The notes under the pieces: generated by a model
What the model was told of the DNA's origin: nothing
Seen by the model: only the letters and a program-made list of their open reading frames with translations
The model's database searches: none
In this document: one piece after another, positions 42,995-43,181 of the stretch
Position numbering within the stretch: the stretch's first letter is position 1
How the letters are laid out: every line of letters begins with the position of its first letter
DNA from: Candidatus Poseidonia sp.
Lineage (GTDB): Archaea; Thermoplasmatota; Poseidoniia; Poseidoniales; Poseidoniaceae
Direction: 5' to 3'
Assembly (NCBI GenBank): GCA_030827365.1
Contig: JAUREO010000012.1
Coordinates: 1-43,181, forward strand
Length of the DNA: 43,181 bases
Program-made: the position numbers and the translations under genes

Positions 42995-43181
42995 TTAACC
43001 ATTTGTTGATTCTTTCGACGATTGAGATTGCATGTGTTGTTGAACCCATTGAATTTTGTCTTCTATCCATTCGACACTCTCGGCATCTCCATTTTGGGTT
43101 GCTGTGGAGAGAGCTTTTTGCAGGTAGTGTAATCCTTGCTCAAAGAATTGGTATTGGCTAAATAACATCCCAATGTTCGAT
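42995..43181 (-). CDS. C-terminal end of a TPR-like protein (cut by window edge)
   Basis: The minus strand is open from the window edge to a TAA at 42995-42997, coding 61 residues. The visible part NIGMLFSQYQFFEQGLHYLQ followed by KALSTATQNGD resembles one tetratricopeptide helix pair (G..Y...g.y..A...y..AL), then a Gln-rich helix ends the protein (WIEDKIQWVQQHMQSQSSKE). The stop lies 52 bases past the tRNA-Arg end. Function cannot be stated from a fragment; the first residues and the rest of the gene lie outside the window. Confidence 0.6.
   Translation of the reverse strand, partial: SNIGMLFSQYQFFEQGLHYLQKALSTATQNGDAESVEWIEDKIQWVQQHMQSQSSKESTNG

Noticed and set aside
1-43181. CRISPR arrays, insertion sequences, integrases or prophage genes
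   Set aside because: No evenly spaced short repeats, transposase motifs or terminal inverted repeats were seen; tRNA flanks show no integrase or direct repeat.

Overview
The window looks like a chromosomal contig from an uncultured planktonic euryarchaeon, most probably of the Marine Group II (Poseidoniales, Thermoplasmatota) type. The information-processing genes are archaeal: family B DNA polymerase, FEN1, a GINS subunit, aEF1A, aIF5B, deoxyhypusine synthase and the ribosomal proteins L7Ae, S28e, L24e and S10. They sit among genes of bacterial character (UvrB, RmuC, a type III CoA transferase, a histone H1-like protein) and very large exported proteins with thrombospondin-type Asp-rich repeats. 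Coding density is very high, no gap exceeds 300 bases, and several genes overlap. The lineage call is inference from gene content; there is no rRNA in the window.

Layout. 1-3470: the 3' end of uvrB, deoxyhypusine synthase, a divergent pair made of a degenerate SDR-like protein and a two-lobed PRC-barrel-like protein, with a repeat-rich control region between them. 3523-8034: tRNA-Ile(GAT), PRPP synthetase, then the classical archaeal translation operon L7Ae-S28e-L24e-Ndk-aIF5B. 8118-10746: a MoxR AAA ATPase, a ParA-like ATPase, a ribbon-helix-helix-like small protein with an operator-like inverted repeat over its TATA box, and an unknown 83-residue protein. 10743-20296 (minus strand): a metal P-type ATPase, then a tight HTH / zinc-ribbon / CDP-alcohol phosphatidyltransferase cluster, a long coiled-coil protein and a membrane-anchored surface protein with a predicted beta-propeller and Ca-binding repeats. 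20373-22521: phosphoglycolate phosphatase-like HAD enzyme, RmuC and tRNA-Leu(CAA). 22553-28861: a 2102-residue exported, membrane-anchored protein.

28981-37003: GINS (Gins51 type) on the plus strand, then S10, aEF1A, pyruvate kinase, a PKD-domain lipoprotein and DNA polymerase B on the minus strand. 37141-43181: branched-chain aminotransferase, a dolichol/phytol-kinase-like membrane protein, the 60-residue H1-like protein, a CoA transferase, FEN1, a Trm11/TrmG10-type tRNA methyltransferase, a YkgJ-type Cys-cluster protein, tRNA-Arg(TCG) and the end of a TPR-like protein. PolB and FEN1 both end in near-identical PCNA-binding tails, and GINS is close by, so three replisome parts lie within about 12 kb.

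The least explained parts are the H1-like protein in an archaeon, the ParA/RHH/83-residue module with its operator, the coiled-coil protein with a 99-residue internal repeat beside the surface protein, the CCHC zinc-finger-like insertion in aIF5B, and the L24e that lost three of four zinc ligands. All function calls come from reading motifs by eye; no database search was run.
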